Of a stretch of 64,000 nt of DNA, positions 10,301-22,631 are shown piece after piece. Source of the stretch: Cryptomeria japonica (lineage: Eukaryota > Streptophyta > Pinopsida > Cupressales > Cupressaceae). The notes under the pieces were generated by a model. The model worked only from the letters and a program-made list of their open reading frames with translations. It ran no database searches and was not told the origin of the DNA. The stretch's first letter is position 1. Every line of letters begins with the position of its first letter. Made by a program: the position numbers and the translations under genes. Where the stretch lies: positions 20,710,260 through 20,774,259 of the forward strand of contig NC_081409.1 of NCBI RefSeq assembly GCF_030272615.1, in the 5' to 3' direction.

Positions 10301-12574
10301 ATGAAGAAATCAGTGCAGTATATTTGCACTGTGGTGGGTGTTTTAGGTGTGATAGCTTTTGTATTAAGCATTGCAGCTGAAGTAAAGCATAACAAGGTAA
10401 GTAAGCCTGTAGGCATATAGTCCACTGATTAAAATGCACTAAGAGTATTTTTTTCCTCATTTCAGGGTATCAAATTGAATCGGGTTTTAGGGAAATTTAT
10501 TGGGTTCTGCAATTTTAGTTGGTTTTGGCTAATGGGTTTGTTACACTTTAAAATTCATGGAAATTCCAAAGTTGTGTGTATGTCTCTAAGGTTTTTAGAT
10601 ACTTGTAATGCTTATCCAATGGGTGAAGATAAAGACTCTGTTCCCATTTAAAGCGAGTTCTAAGCATAATACGTCATTTTAGTAGATACTAGAGCAGGAA
10701 TTTATGTAGTCGTTTTTATCTCTGACATTCCATTTTTCCATATGGGTGAGTTGAATCCCTCATGTTGAGACAGTAATATTTCAATTGTTCAACATTCTGA
10801 ATGTTACATAAGTGATTATATGCATGCATTTATAGAATTCCAGAATTTACAAGACCTCTGGCATGGCAAACTAAAAGAAGATATAATGTTTATAGTATTT
10901 CGCTGCATTTTCAGTAATTGCAATTGAATCTTTGAAGAACTTTCATGCTTTTGAAAGACAACTGTTGGACTGACTTACATACTGATGAGTATGTGTGATT
11001 AGATTGAGAAAAACAAAAATTAGGTTGATTTTACAGGCTGATGAAAAATTGTACACCGTCCAAGAAATTTTTTAACTGTTTCAGGTTTTTCTTGCAGGCT
11101 GCAATCGAAAAGGATGGGCATGGCAGATGCATATATCGAAGGAAACCTGCTTTTGTTTTGGGGTATATAGCAGCATTGGCTCTTCTGATAGCCCAGATCA
11201 TTATCAATGTTGCTGTTTGTTGTTTCTGTTGTCGAAATCGTACCCCTAATCGGGCACGCTGGAGGACTACAGTTGCCATCATATGCGCTATTCTTTCTTG
11301 GTAGGTACTCCTTTTAGCTTTAAACAGTTTATCAAGCATAAAAGTACTCTGTTTTGTGTGTGTCCGAAATGGGGGAGGAATGATAATTTAGGCAACTCTT
11401 TTTTAATATCTGATTTTCTTTCATAGCTATTTTTCATTTGTAGCTCCATGTGCTTCAGTCATTCTGTATATCTGACCTGGATCACTCTCTCTAGCTTCAT
11501 TAGCGGTGTAGAGATGGTATTTGAATTTCACTTAGGATAGTCCAGTCCATAACTCTTGTCTATAATTTTTGGATGTACTCTCAGTCCTACTGACCTTATC
11601 TTGTCACTCCTGGTCATCAACAAAAAATTCCTCTTTCTTCTCTTCTGAACAATGCTTCCTGTACCATCTAGCACACATCTTCTTCACAACTCATACCTGA
11701 GTAGAATATGTTGGTTTGTGAATATAATAAAGTTAACAGCCCAAAGTATCACCTGTTGTTCATAGTGCATGTATGTCTTGCCCAAAAACCTTTTTTTCCA
11801 GGCAGAGACCAACTTGTGACTGGCTTTCTTTGCTGACAAGCTTGACACAAAAGGAGCATTGGAGTGGAGGAGTCTGTTGGTATAAATGATTTCTTTTTGG
11901 AGTGACTTATATGGCCAATTACACACCACATAGTGCATTTTACTTTCCATGTTCAACTTTTTTACATATGATTTGCAGTGGTCTTGCTCACAAGTAGCCC
12001 AGATTTATCTCATGAAATCACAGAAACTTCATATACTTAAAACAGGATGTTTGAGTGCACTGATGATTAAAAATGCTAATCAATGTTTAAGGTACTGTAC
12101 TGAACATCTTTAAGAATGTTCCAAGTCTTCATTTATTCCCCTCATCCTGTCTTAAAAGGGAAGGATTATTGAAAGTTTATATTATAATATTCTTACTGCT
12201 TGTAATTTCTTGCTTCATTGTTTCTGCAAGAATTTAAGTTTCACCATTATTTGACTTTTGAAATATTCATATGCAGGTTTACCTTTTTAGTTGCCTTCTC
12301 CATGCTTGTGGTTGGAGCTTCTCTAAACAAGAAAAAGGGTGTTGGCTATTTTTCTACCCACTGTTATGTTATAAAGAAGGGTGCCTTCGCAGTAGCAGGA
12401 ATTTTGTCTCTGGCCACTGTAGCACTTGGCATTGTCTCCTATATAATTGCATCTGCTGTTGAGAGTTTAACTCCTTTGTCACATCGGAATCGCAGCATTG
12501 CTATGACACAATCACATTCTGTCCCATTAAATCCCCAACCTGTTTTTGTGCCTGAAATTTTATACAATCAATAA
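10301..12574 (+). CDS. DUF1218 (MWL/VCC-like) four-transmembrane protein, three exons
   Basis: Exons are 10301-10396, 11098-11300 and 12277-12574. The first intron uses GTAAGT...TTGCAG, the second GTAGGT...ATGCAG, in phases 0 and 2. Together they give 198 residues ending at TAA 12572. The protein opens with a hydrophobic segment (res ~6-25, VVGVLGVIAFVLSIAAEVK). It has three further membrane helices (~50-70, ~88-110, ~130-152), conserved cysteines (GRCIY, CCFCC, HCYVIKKG) and a hydrophilic Ser/Pro/Gln tail. This matches plant DUF1218 membrane proteins, some linked to secondary-wall lignin or vein patterning; the role of this member is unknown. The reading frame is clean, unlike every retroelement ORF nearby, so the gene is probably functional. 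A splice choice at 11084 would break the frame match. AATAAA at 13042 is a possible polyadenylation signal. Confidence 0.87.
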
Positions 12575-14550
12575 TACAAGAATACTATATACAGTGATGG
12601 CTCAGAACAAGCCACTTAATCAGCAGATCAGAGACAAAATTCAACTTCGAGATGATTTCATTACAATCGCCTATATGTCTATCAACTATGTTTTAAGGGT
12701 TAAAACAGATATTATTGAGCTGTACACATAATTGGAGGCTTGATTAGAGTAATTTGCATGTTATTGGTAATGGGCAATGTACATGAACAATCGCCCTAGC
12801 TGGACCTGGACTTGAGCCAATTGGCTAATAGAATTCTTACAGTATTTTAGAACTCATCAATTTCCCCTCACATCGATTGCCATTTTTTGGCTTATGTATG
12901 AAGATTCTTTAATGCCTGGTTATCCTTTTCTACTGTTACAGTGTTAGAATTGTATCAAAGTACCTTATGTAGTTCCCATAAATCATACTTACACATGATT
13001 CTCAATTTCTCATTGATGACTTGTGGTTATATTTTGATACTAATAAATTTTTCTAGTTCCGGTTAAATGTAATTGCTAAAATTAAGATTAGCAGTGATCA
13101 ACATTTGCCTATTTGTATGGGAAACAGATATAATAATCCTTTAACAATGGCGAATTTTCTTATTGCACATTTTCTACTTCGATTGCCATTACATGTATAT
13201 GCATCATTTTTTAATCCTTCTTGGATCTTCTATTGGCATTATTGGAGTCTTTCCCCTATAGCTTGATGGTTTTGACAGCTTTTGCCTCTTTGTTGAATTT
13301 TTGCCGTCTTCAACTGTACAATTATCTTGTAATCATTCTAGCCTGTTCTTAGATTGTTTCAGCATTGTTCTTGGATTTCTATTATAGTTTGATACTGCAC
13401 TGTGCACATTCATATTAACACTCTCTTGCCATCTTTATGCTTCTCATTTGGTGGCTTGCTTGTTTCTGTTTTCAGTTGCACCTTTTTCCTCTTTTTTATC
13501 CCTTCTTGATGACACAAACCTTGCTTTTTTGCAACATTCTACTGAATAAGAATTAGTAGCATTATACCTTTTGTTCGTAGACTTCTCATTATTATGTTGT
13601 ATATTGTTGATTTGTATGCATTACAATCTTATTCTTAGCATTACATCGTATTGGCCACTTATGCTTTCAACATTTGGATTTGGATGTTTTCTGTTTAGAT
13701 AGATAAGCAAGTTTGACCAAAGCTATGATCTGGAAGAGGGTTTTAAAAGGGTCTCAAAAACTTTGCACAATTAGAATGTGCATCAATTGCATGAGATCAA
13801 ATAAAGGGCGTCTTAAGACCAGAGAGGCCTTCAAGAAACAAACCACAAGGCCACAACAAAAGGACAACAATAATAATAATATCATGGAGGTTTAAGATCA
13901 AACCTTGCCAAATAATTTTGAAGTGGAGTCAAAGCCTAACCTAGTTGGGCCGTCCTAACTTGTTTTTAAGAAGAGCAAAGCTCAACCAAAGGACAATTAG
14001 TCACCACTTCAAACTTTTTCTGTCCCTTAAAGGGACACCCCTACACATTCCCAATGGGACCCACAATAGCAATGTCCAATTCATTTCCTTAATTTCTTAT
14101 ATTAGAATGCTTTTCAATAACATTCTAACACTTTTTTGCATGCTCAATTATACCTTTTATTTGAATATTGTTTCTCTTTAAAACCTTGGCATGAATGAGA
14201 TAAGTGTCAAGATTTATGACAATGTAAGCAAATCCATGAAGACTTGTAATAGATATTTTGTTCAAAAACACCGAATTTGAAACATAGTTTTACGACATTT
14301 GGCAACACCTTATTAGTATCAAGACACACAAAATTTAGCAAAAATCAAATGTTTCATATGTTTTGCAATATGCCAATAGATAAAAATTGGCTAAAAGAAT
14401 CGGCAATACCATGAATTATCTCTTTATCTTAGTACTCTAAAGGAAGCCTTGGAAGCCTAAGCTAGTGGAGACCTTGTTGAAGTTGTCCTTGGGAGCATAA
14501 AAAACAATTCACCATTTTTTCAATGAGAAATCAAACTTACTAAGGAATCA
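12575..14550. other. 3' flank of the DUF1218 gene and intergenic DNA
   Basis: No second gene is supported. The 3' UTR probably lies in the first 100-500 bp; AATAAA at 13042-13047 is a candidate signal. Short open frames at 13713-13895 and 13945-14181 are A/T-biased and unrecognised. Confidence 0.5.
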
Positions 14551-14692
14551 AAGACATTTCTACAAAATCTCCATGTTTTCTTCAAGAGTTTGGAAAGAGA
14601 GTAAGAAGAATCCATTTGTGGAAGACATTTCTACAAAATCTCCATGTTTTCTTCAAGAGTTTGGAAAGAGAGTAAGAAGAATCCATTTGTGG
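14551..14692. repeat. 71-bp perfect tandem duplication
   Basis: The unit starting AAGACATTTCTACAAAATCT (14551-14621) is repeated head to tail without a mismatch (14622-14692). Perfect identity in decayed DNA points to a recent replication-slippage or unequal-exchange event. Confidence 0.93.
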
Positions 14693-14738
14693 GTAAGTGC
14701 ATCAAGATGGTGAACAAAAAGGGGTATAATTGGACACC

Positions 14739-14758
14739 TTTTTTTTTTTTTTTTTTTT
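14739..14758. repeat. Poly-T tract
   Basis: Twenty T in a row. No adjacent element end was recognised that would make it a poly-A tail on the other strand. Confidence 0.85.
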
Positions 14759-15569
14759 CTGAAATCAGCTAAACCTTAACTTGGAGAAGCAATTTGAGAC
14801 TCGTCCACTCAAAATTTGAAAATACTCAAAGAACAAAGATTGTAGTACTTTGAATCTAGTTCCAAACTATTAAAGTTTTTCAAAATTGGATAAGATTAAA
14901 GAGGTTGAATCTTTTGCGCACACAAAAGTGTTCCTGTTTTTTTCAGCAATACATAACATATTGTCTGACATGTGCATCAAAAAAATTATAGTTGTATTTA
15001 TTATTTTGAAAAACCCTTCGTAGAAAGATAGTTAAGAGTGAGCACTAGAACTTGTGTATTTTTTTGTAATTTTTTGTTGAGTATTCTTTTTTACGATTTT
15101 TCAAAGTGGATGCATCTTGAAAATTAGGTACTTGTTCGTGCACGTCACATAACTTGCACCAAAATAATAAAAAATTCATTTTTTTTTCTTAAAGTGTAAA
15201 GAATGAAGTATAAAACAATAATATATAATTTGTTTCAATTTTGGACAAGTATTTTAAAAGTTACTTAAAAATGGTACATGTTTGTCTCTGAGAACTCTGG
15301 AGACACTGGTAAAAGAAATTCAAGATTAGCATGTTAATGTTATTCAATTTTTTTTTTAAAATTATGGTTAGAAACCTCAGAAAATAGGTGAAATTATGTA
15401 GAAATTTTACAAATACCCACTTGATAATGTGTAAACTTGATGATGATGAAGTTGAGAAACTAGATTGGAAGAACAAAACACATAAAAAGGAGGAAAATAA
15501 GGCTCCCAAGCCTCAACCTTGCAATCCAAGCCAAAGTACAAGGCAAAACATGTATGGGTTTTTAATTTA
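14759..15569. other. Intergenic, nothing recognised
   Basis: A/T-rich, with short open frames (15261-15509 minus, 15388-15570 plus) of no recognisable content. Confidence 0.5.
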
Positions 15570-15735
15570 AAAAAAACGTGCAAGGTTTTATCTTTTTAGA
15601 AACGTGTGCATGGTTTTTTTTTTTTAAATGTGTGCGAGGTTTTATTTTTTTAAAAACACATACGGGGTTTTATTATCTATAATAACACGTACGGGTTTTT
15701 ATTCTTCATAATAACACATATAGGTTATTCTCTTT
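15570..15735. repeat. Degenerate tandem repeat, ~45 bp unit
   Basis: About four imperfect units of the form 'acgtgtgcaaggttttat' plus a T/A run ('ataataacacgtacgggtttttat...'). Units differ in T-run length. They grade into TA-rich sequence near 15740. Confidence 0.65.
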
Positions 15736-15810
15736 AATATTCATATATGTTTACATAGATATATTCATATATAGTTTGATATAAGTAGACATACATATAT
15801 TCATATGTGT

Positions 15811-15814
<4 letters not shown>

Positions 15815-15848
<34 letters not shown>
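15815..15848. repeat. (AT)n microsatellite
   Basis: Uninterrupted AT dinucleotide run within TATA/CATA-rich DNA. Confidence 0.9.
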
Positions 15849-15851
<3 letters not shown>

Positions 15852-15908
15852 TAGATGTAGACATACATAAATTCATATATCTATATCTATCAAACTGTGT
15901 CTCCCTCT

Positions 15909-15911
<3 letters not shown>

Positions 15912-15960
<49 letters not shown>
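15912..15960. repeat. (CT)n microsatellite, insertion site of element C
   Basis: CT repeats end in CTCCC, which is the left copy of C's target duplication. The right copy is 58484-58488, and CT-rich DNA continues beyond it, so the element landed in a longer pyrimidine tract. Confidence 0.9.
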
Positions 15961-15961
<1 letters not shown>

Positions 15962-16755
15962 GATGCAGGAGCATCCCTAGTTCATGGCAATCTTGCATCA
16001 ACCAAAAATATTTTTCTTTTGATTTTTGCTTTATGTTTGTAGTTTCAGCTTTTCTTTCTGTATGTCCCGGTTTTGGCTCACCGGACCCTGTGGAGTTGGA
16101 TTTTACGTGAAGACCTGATCATCTTTCTGACTTCCAAACCACAGAGCATTTGGGTCATTTTTCGGCAAGCTATCGCTATCGGTTTCCATGACAGTTTCTT
16201 GTTACTGGTTGCCTGGACCTATTTGTATTGGTGATACCAGACCCTTTTCATAGTTTACGGAGCCTTGAGCATTGATTCCGATGTTCCTTGGCGTGTGGCC
16301 GACCTTTTCCCATGATCTACGCTTCATCCTTTGGATTTTTTAGAGGAATCTCTTAGTGGAGGCCGACCTTGTTGGTTTTGCACGTCAAGTCTTGTTCTTC
16401 AGGTTTTGATCCTTTTTTGGGTTGACCGGATCCCGTTGGATCGTATAAATCATTGTAATTGAGAATTAGTGTGTAGAATCAATAGAATCAAGTAGTTAGA
16501 CTAATCATAGAGGATAGATCTTGAGATTTGAGGTCTCGGTTGTGACCTATTATGTACTTTGAGCATGTTCTAGCAAGCCTATGAGTTGGTTTTCTGTAAC
16601 ACGATTGTTACCGGTTGGTTGTAATTATTTTTCATGAAATAAAACAATTTGTTTTGCATTGCCTCCATCAAATCTTTGTGTTTCCGTTGTGTTTACTCTT
16701 GTTGATTGGTCCAGATTGATCTGTTTGAGGTCCCTCCTAACAAGGGACTGCTTCA
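15961..16755 (+). repeat. Element C 5' LTR
   Basis: TATA-like TATAAAT at 16444. Matches 57686-58483 along its length (for example 'ttcatggcaatcttgcatcaac'). Followed at 16758 by a primer site. Confidence 0.93.
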
Positions 16756-16757
16756 AG

Positions 16758-16769
16758 TGGTATTAGAGT
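16758..16769 (+). other. Element C primer binding site (mutated)
   Basis: TGGTATTAGAGT differs from TGGTATCAGAGC at two positions, both explicable as C-to-T decay. It starts two bases after the LTR. Confidence 0.75.
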
Positions 16770-16863
16770 AAGTTTTCATTCTGGAGATTACGTATCCTGA
16801 GAATTTTGTTGTAGGGTGGCAGACTGGAGATCCGACCTACAGCTATAGAGGACTGGCGTAAAG

Positions 16864-17664
16864 ATGGTGCAAAGAGAAACTAGAAATGGTGGAGCGCATG
16901 GGAATGTAGACCTTGCTATGATGGAAATGTTGTGAGGGATAACAACCCGATTGGAAGTCGGGGAGACAACCCAGAGAAGAGGCCAACATATTGAAGATGT
17001 AAGTGAAAATGAAGGAGAAGAAGCCCTGATAGAACAAGGAAACCCACCAACGGTTGATCCGAATGAGGAAAGGTTTTAAGGGTTTTGAGTAGGGTGAATA
17101 CAAAACCTCATTTTACACCAACGGAATATGATGGAAACTTGGATTCAGATGAATTGATGGATTGGATTTCGGAGATGGAGAAATATTTTGATTTTGAAAA
17201 CATTGCTGAAGAAAGGAAGGTGAAATATGATTATACCCAGTTGAAAGGTCATGCATCTCTTTGGTGGGAACATTTGCAGGTTGATAGATAGAGAAGAGGT
17301 AAAGAAAAGATCAAGACATGGGATCAGATGGTTGCTAAGTTGAAGTCAAAGTTTATGCCAGTTGATTATCAAGTGAATCTATTATGGAAGTTGCGGAATT
17401 TGAGACAAAAGGAATCTAGTGTGAAGGAATACACCGAACCATTTTATAAGTTGAATATTAGATCCGGACATGTTGATGATGAAGTTGAAAAGGTTGCAAG
17501 ATGTTTGAATGGATTGCAGGTGTCTATACAAGATGAACTCAGTTTGATCAAATTACAGTGTTGAAGAGGCTTACCAGTATGCCCTGAAGGATGAAGAGAA
17601 GTTAAACAAAAGACATGAGCAAAGACAGAGAGGTAGAGGTGGAAGGTTTTTTGGAGGAATATTT
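16864..17664 (+). pseudogene. Element C gag, N-terminal part, cut by element D
   Basis: Starts at ATG 16864 with an in-frame TGA after 23 codons and a lost base near 17080. The Gag domain then reads in another frame (17085-17564: PTEYDGNLDSDELMDWISEM, LKGHASLWWEHLQ, KFMPVDYQ), with TAG at 17292 and a frameshift near 17560. It ends in an Arg/Gly-rich tail at 17664 where D is inserted. Gag forms the particle and binds element RNA. The remainder resumes at 47367. Confidence 0.8.
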
Positions 17665-18926
17665 TGTTAGGATAACCGGTGAAAAACTGAGAGGGGGGGA
17701 GGTGAATCAGTTGTTAACAAATTATAACTTTTAATTCACAATACAACCTTAAACAGATCAAGTACCGATAAAGTACAAATAGATGCTGGTAAAAACAGAT
17801 ACCGGTAAACAATACAACTTAACAATTAACCAGATAATCAATGCAAAGCAATCATATCACATAACACCATGATTTGTACGTGGAAAACTTGAAAAGGGAA
17901 AAATGACGGTGGGAAGCCTACCCATAGTCAAATGATACTTTTGCAGAAAGTATGTGTTACAATGAGGGGCTTGCACTTGCAGGAAGGCACATTGCCTAGA
18001 GCATACTGCTCATTACAAAAGAGTCTCACTGACTACAAAGAGGCTACAACCTTCTCAAGATAAATGGACAACAATCCAATAGAGTGAACTGCTGGAAATA
18101 ATATCTACTATGCTTGATTATAGTTCCGGTTAAGCTCAATACCGGAGGACTAAATCCTCTTCTAAAACCAGTTCGATCACCAATGATCGATCAACTCCTC
18201 TGTCTGAATGATATTACAATATTTGCACATTACATTCCTTAACCATGACCTTTTATAACCATGATACTTTACAAAGAGTTTCTACCTCTTATTTATACAA
18301 ACCCTAAGGCCTAAACCAATTAGGTCAGCCACATAAAGATATTACAATAATATCATTACATAATTTCTTATTAAAATGATATGCCATGTCGGCTTAAGAT
18401 CAAAAAAATAATAACAAATCCATAAAACATCTCGAATGATCCAGGTAACGTGTAGAGTACACGCTAGCATGATACTAATCCATAACCTAGATAGGTACCG
18501 GACCTATTCTGGGTCAACCACGCCAAAGCAATGCCTTCAAGCAGTTGATTGATTGATTAAAGAACATCTTCAGCATCTTGAAATCCATGAAGAAGCTGCA
18601 CCAACACAAATTATGCATCATGTTACAATTCCTCAATGAAATCTCTACCAGTAAAGCCTTAAACCAGTGTTGGTAAGGGTTTACTAGAGTGTATGATAGC
18701 ATCCGATTACCAAGATAATACCAACTAACCAAAACATGCTCATAGAGCATCTTTACTGATCCAATCATGTCGAAAGTGTCCAACAGATAGTCTCTTCTGT
18801 CGGTAACACTAGATCTTCTATCGATAACCAAAACTTGTCTGGTGGTAACCAACCATAACAGCTAGTGTTGAAATCAATGACAAAACATCAATGCAACACA
18901 TAATCAATTCATCCATAATGCCAACA
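17665..18926 (-). repeat. Element D 3' LTR
   Basis: 1262 bp. On the minus strand it starts TGTTGGCATTATGG and ends ATCCTAACA. TATAAAT lies at 18292-18298 (minus sense), the conserved LTR block at 17882-17932 and ACCGGT at 17811. Same family as 1-487. Confidence 0.93.
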
Positions 18927-18940
18927 ATCTCCCTCTTTGG
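18927..18940 (-). other. Element D polypurine tract
   Basis: On the minus strand CCAAAGAGGGAGAT abuts the 3' LTR. A second copy, CAAAGGGGGAGATA, lies at 19095-19108. Confidence 0.8.
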
Positions 18941-19094
18941 CATTGATGGCAACACTAGATGTGAAAAACATCTAAGTACCAAGAAATGCCAAACAAGTCT
19001 CCCCTATGGAAGACAACCAACAATCAATAGCTCTCCCCTTTTGAACAAATCTCTCCCCAATGTAGACAACTTTTATTTTATTTTCACATCAATA

Positions 19095-19108
19095 TATCTC
19101 CCCCTTTG
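19095..19108 (-). other. Upstream polypurine-tract copy, element D
   Basis: Minus-strand CAAAGGGGGAGATA preceded by 'ttgatgt', about 170 bp before the polypurine tract at the LTR. Same arrangement as in A and B. Confidence 0.6.
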
Positions 19109-19266
19109 ACATCAATACCAGAAACTTGACAAAAACATCAAAGCAATGATATAAAGCTCTGAATCTCAAAGTTGACTACTCCCCTTGAGTAGTAGCACCA
19201 TTCATCAGTGTCGGAATGGATAATGTTTCTGATAATGCATACCGGACTGATGACAAACTTTATCAA

Positions 19267-21589
19267 TCAAGTCTCTGTCGGAGGGGTGGAAACCCCTAAC
19301 CTGTCTCTCAAGTATTCAAATGATTCCTTAGACAGTGGTTTAGTGAATATGTCTGCAATTTGTTCTTTAGTGTTCACATAAACCAATTTGACTTCCTTTG
19401 CTTCTACCTTGTCCTTCAGAAAGATATACTTTATTGAAATATGCTTAGTCTTAGAGTGAAATACCAGATTCTTTGACATGTCAATAGTTGCAGAGTTATC
19501 ATAGTAGGTAACTACCTGTTCACTACAATTTACCCTGATATCCTTCAACATTTGCTTCATCCACAAAACTTGAGTGCAATTAGTTGTTGCCGCAACATAC
19601 TCAGCTTCTGCAATAGATAAAGAAATGCATGACTATTTTTTGCTTATCCATGAAATCCATTTCTTTTCAAGAAAGAAAGATCCACTAGAAGTTTTTTTCT
19701 TGTCATCAGTATCACCTGCCCAATCTGAGTCAGTATATGCACATAAAGTAAAATAATCATTTTTGGAATACCATAAACCATATTCTGTTGTTCCTTGCAA
19801 ATACCAGAATATCCTCTTTACTGCACATTCATGATTTTCTTTAGGATTACTTTGATATCTTGAAACAATACTTACTGCATTCATACTATCAGGTCTAGTC
19901 TGAGTTAGATATAATAGACAACCAATCATAGATTTATATCTTGTTGGATTTACTGGTGTAGAAGTATCCTTGATAGATAATTTCTCATTTGTAGCCATAG
20001 GAGTACTTACTGGTTTGGAATTCTCCATACCAAACTTTTTCAACAATTACCTCAGATACTTAGTTTGACAAATAAAAATGCCTTTGTCAATTTGAGTAAT
20101 CTGCAAACCTAAGAAAAATTTCATCTCACCAATCATGAAGATTTCAAATTCATTTTTCATGTCGTTAGCAAATTCCATGCACAGTTTATCTTCTCCTCCA
20201 AAAATGATATCATCAATAAAGACTTCAATAATTAGAATATCATTATCAGTGATCTTATAATATAGAATACTATCAACACTGCCTTTAACAAAACCAAGCT
20301 TCAAAAGATATTTATCCAACCTTGCATACCAAGCTCTAGGAGCCTGTTTCAAACCATATAAAGCTTTCTTCAATCTGCAAACAATGTCTTTGTCATCTGT
20401 CAGTGAAAATCCACCAGGTTGCTCAATATAAACTTCTTCCTCAAGATCACCATTAAAAAATGCACATTTGACATCCATTTGAAAAACCTTATAGTTCTTA
20501 TAAGGTGCATAGGCAAGAAATAATCTAACAACTTCAATTCTAGCTACAGGTGCAAATGTCTCACCATAATCAATTCCTTCCATTTGAGAATATCCTTTAC
20601 AAACCAATCTAGCCTTGTTCCTTATAACTTGACCATCCTCATTTAGTTTATTTCTAAAAACCCATTTAGTTCCAATAACATTCTTATTTTTAGGTCGAGA
20701 AACTAAAGACCAAGTTTCATTCTTCTCTATTTGATCTAATTCATCTTCCATAGCATTTAACCAATGTTTATCCTTACAAGCTTCAATAACAGTTTCCGAT
20801 TCAAGTTGAGAAACAAGACATACCTCTTCATTTGCTAGTTTCCTTTGTATCACTACTCCCTTGTTCCTATCTCCAATAATTTGATCTTCAGAATGATTTA
20901 ATCTTACATACCTTGGAGTCTTTTGAACTTTAGGTTCATCACTCTGATCATCAATCACAGTTAAATTTTTTGATTGTGTCGGTTTAACCAGCTTCCTGTG
21001 TCGGTTGAGACATTGTTGGTTCAATTATGATCATTTCCACTATCGGTTCCCTATCATATGATATAGAGTGATTTTTGTATTGTCCATCCACTTTCACATT
21101 AGCACTTTCCACAATTTTCTACAATCTTTTGTTATAACATTTGTATTCTTTGCTCTAAATTGAATAACCAAGAAATATCCCTTCATCACATCTAAGATAA
21201 AACTTTCTAATTGAATCATCTCTCTTGATATAGCATTTATTTCCAAAAATTCTAAAATACTTAACAATAGGTGTATGTCACAATGATAGTTCATAAGGAG
21301 TCTTATCAGTTTCACCTTTAATGTGAACTCTGTTGAATGTGTAGACTTTTGGACTCACTGCTTCTCTCCAGTAGATATGAGGCAATTTGGCTTCCATCAT
21401 TATAGATCTAGCTGCATCCAAAACGGTTTTGTTCTTTCTTTCAACTACTCCATTTTGCTAAGGAGTCCTAGGTGCAGATAGTTGTCTCCTGATTCCATTT
21501 GTCTCACAATAACTATTAAATTCATGAGAAGTGAACTCACCACCATGATCTGATCTTAGACATTTGATTTTCAATCCAGTTTCTATTTT
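19267..21589 (-). pseudogene. Element D pol, downstream part: integrase C-half, reverse transcriptase, RNase H
   Basis: The reading begins at 21589, where E interrupts the integrase core. It has the second catalytic Asp (LRSDHGGEF) and the GVVERKNK segment with the catalytic Glu. Stops break the integrase C-terminus. A clean 325-codon stretch (21024-20047) holds the RT: FAPVARIE, the motif-A Asp in FQMDVKCAFFNG, and FIDD in place of YVDD. After a stop near 20047 the RT connection and RNase H continue (19633-20046, with YTDSDWAGD) to 19267, ending STPPTET. This is the best-preserved copia RT in the window. Breaks are stops and at least one frame change near 19600. Copia pol copies RNA into DNA in the particle and integrates it. 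Confidence 0.88.
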
Positions 21590-22610
21590 TGTAATACCCT
21601 ATAAATGGTCATCTAAACCATGAGCCCCTAATCTAGACAACGTCACCAAGGTCCTAACCAAAGGCAATTAAATAAATCTTGAGCACACAATTAATTTCTA
21701 AAATCATCAATGTCACATGGCAAATTAATCAACCAATATTAATTAAATATTTATTTAATTAATTGATCATTCCAAGTAAATCATTTGATTATCCTATTTA
21801 TTTTATTGAATATCCTAGCATATTTAATTAAATAAATCAATTTGCCATCAAATCTTCAAAAGAGGAATTCATTTGAAAAAAAGAATTAAAATTTGAGAAA
21901 AGAAATCAATTGAAGATAATCTTGAAAAAAAGAATTAAAAATTGATAAATAATCTCAAAGAAAGCAATTAAAACAATTAAATATTAAAATTGAATGAAAT
22001 AGAGAATAAATCAGTTTTTTCCTGATTTTTATCTTAATTTTAGTTCAATTTCTTTTAAAATTGAGAAAAACATCCAATCACATCAATTCCCCTAGATTGT
22101 ACTTCCTCTTAGAAAATCTTGACCGCTCATCATCATTGGATCTCAGTCGTTGGTTTCTTTCTGAATTTTCTATAAATTCAGGCTCTCATCTTCAATTCAA
22201 GGATCCGGGAGAATATATTATTATTATGCTATTTTTTCTCCAGGTCATTGAGAATTTGCATTGAGATATTGCATATTAGTTACTTCATATTGCTTAAATC
22301 ATCTAGCTTAAATATTCATATATTTCTTAAATCATGTTAGATTAACCTTGCATATCTAGCTTAAATCTTGCATCTATTTAGCTCATATTCATGCTCATAT
22401 AGATTTAAAAATCCTTCATTTAGGTGTTGTCTAGTAACTGGATAGCTTAGCAATCTGAGAACAATCTAAACTCACATCTACTAGAAGGCAATAGGTCGCT
22501 TTGTAATGTTTTATTATTCATTGATTATTGATTTACTAACCATGTATCTAATGACTTAATTGAAGTGTTGTGTATTCCAGATACAGATACAGGTCCACTT
22601 TTTACACACA
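21590..22610 (+). repeat. Element E 5' LTR
   Basis: 1021 bp. TATAAAT at 22171-22177. Near-identical over long stretches to 43186-44213, with small indels. Confidence 0.92.
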
Positions 22611-22616
22611 TATTTT

Positions 22617-22631
22617 TGGCGCCCACCGTGG
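22617..22631 (+). other. Element E primer binding site
   Basis: TGGCGCCCACCGTGG, six bases after the LTR. TGGCGCC sites are usual in plant Tat/Athila gypsy elements. I do not assign the tRNA. Confidence 0.7.

Noticed and set aside
11031-11339. 102-codon minus-strand frame opposite exon 2 of the DUF1218 gene
   Set aside because: Antisense shadow of a well-supported exon.
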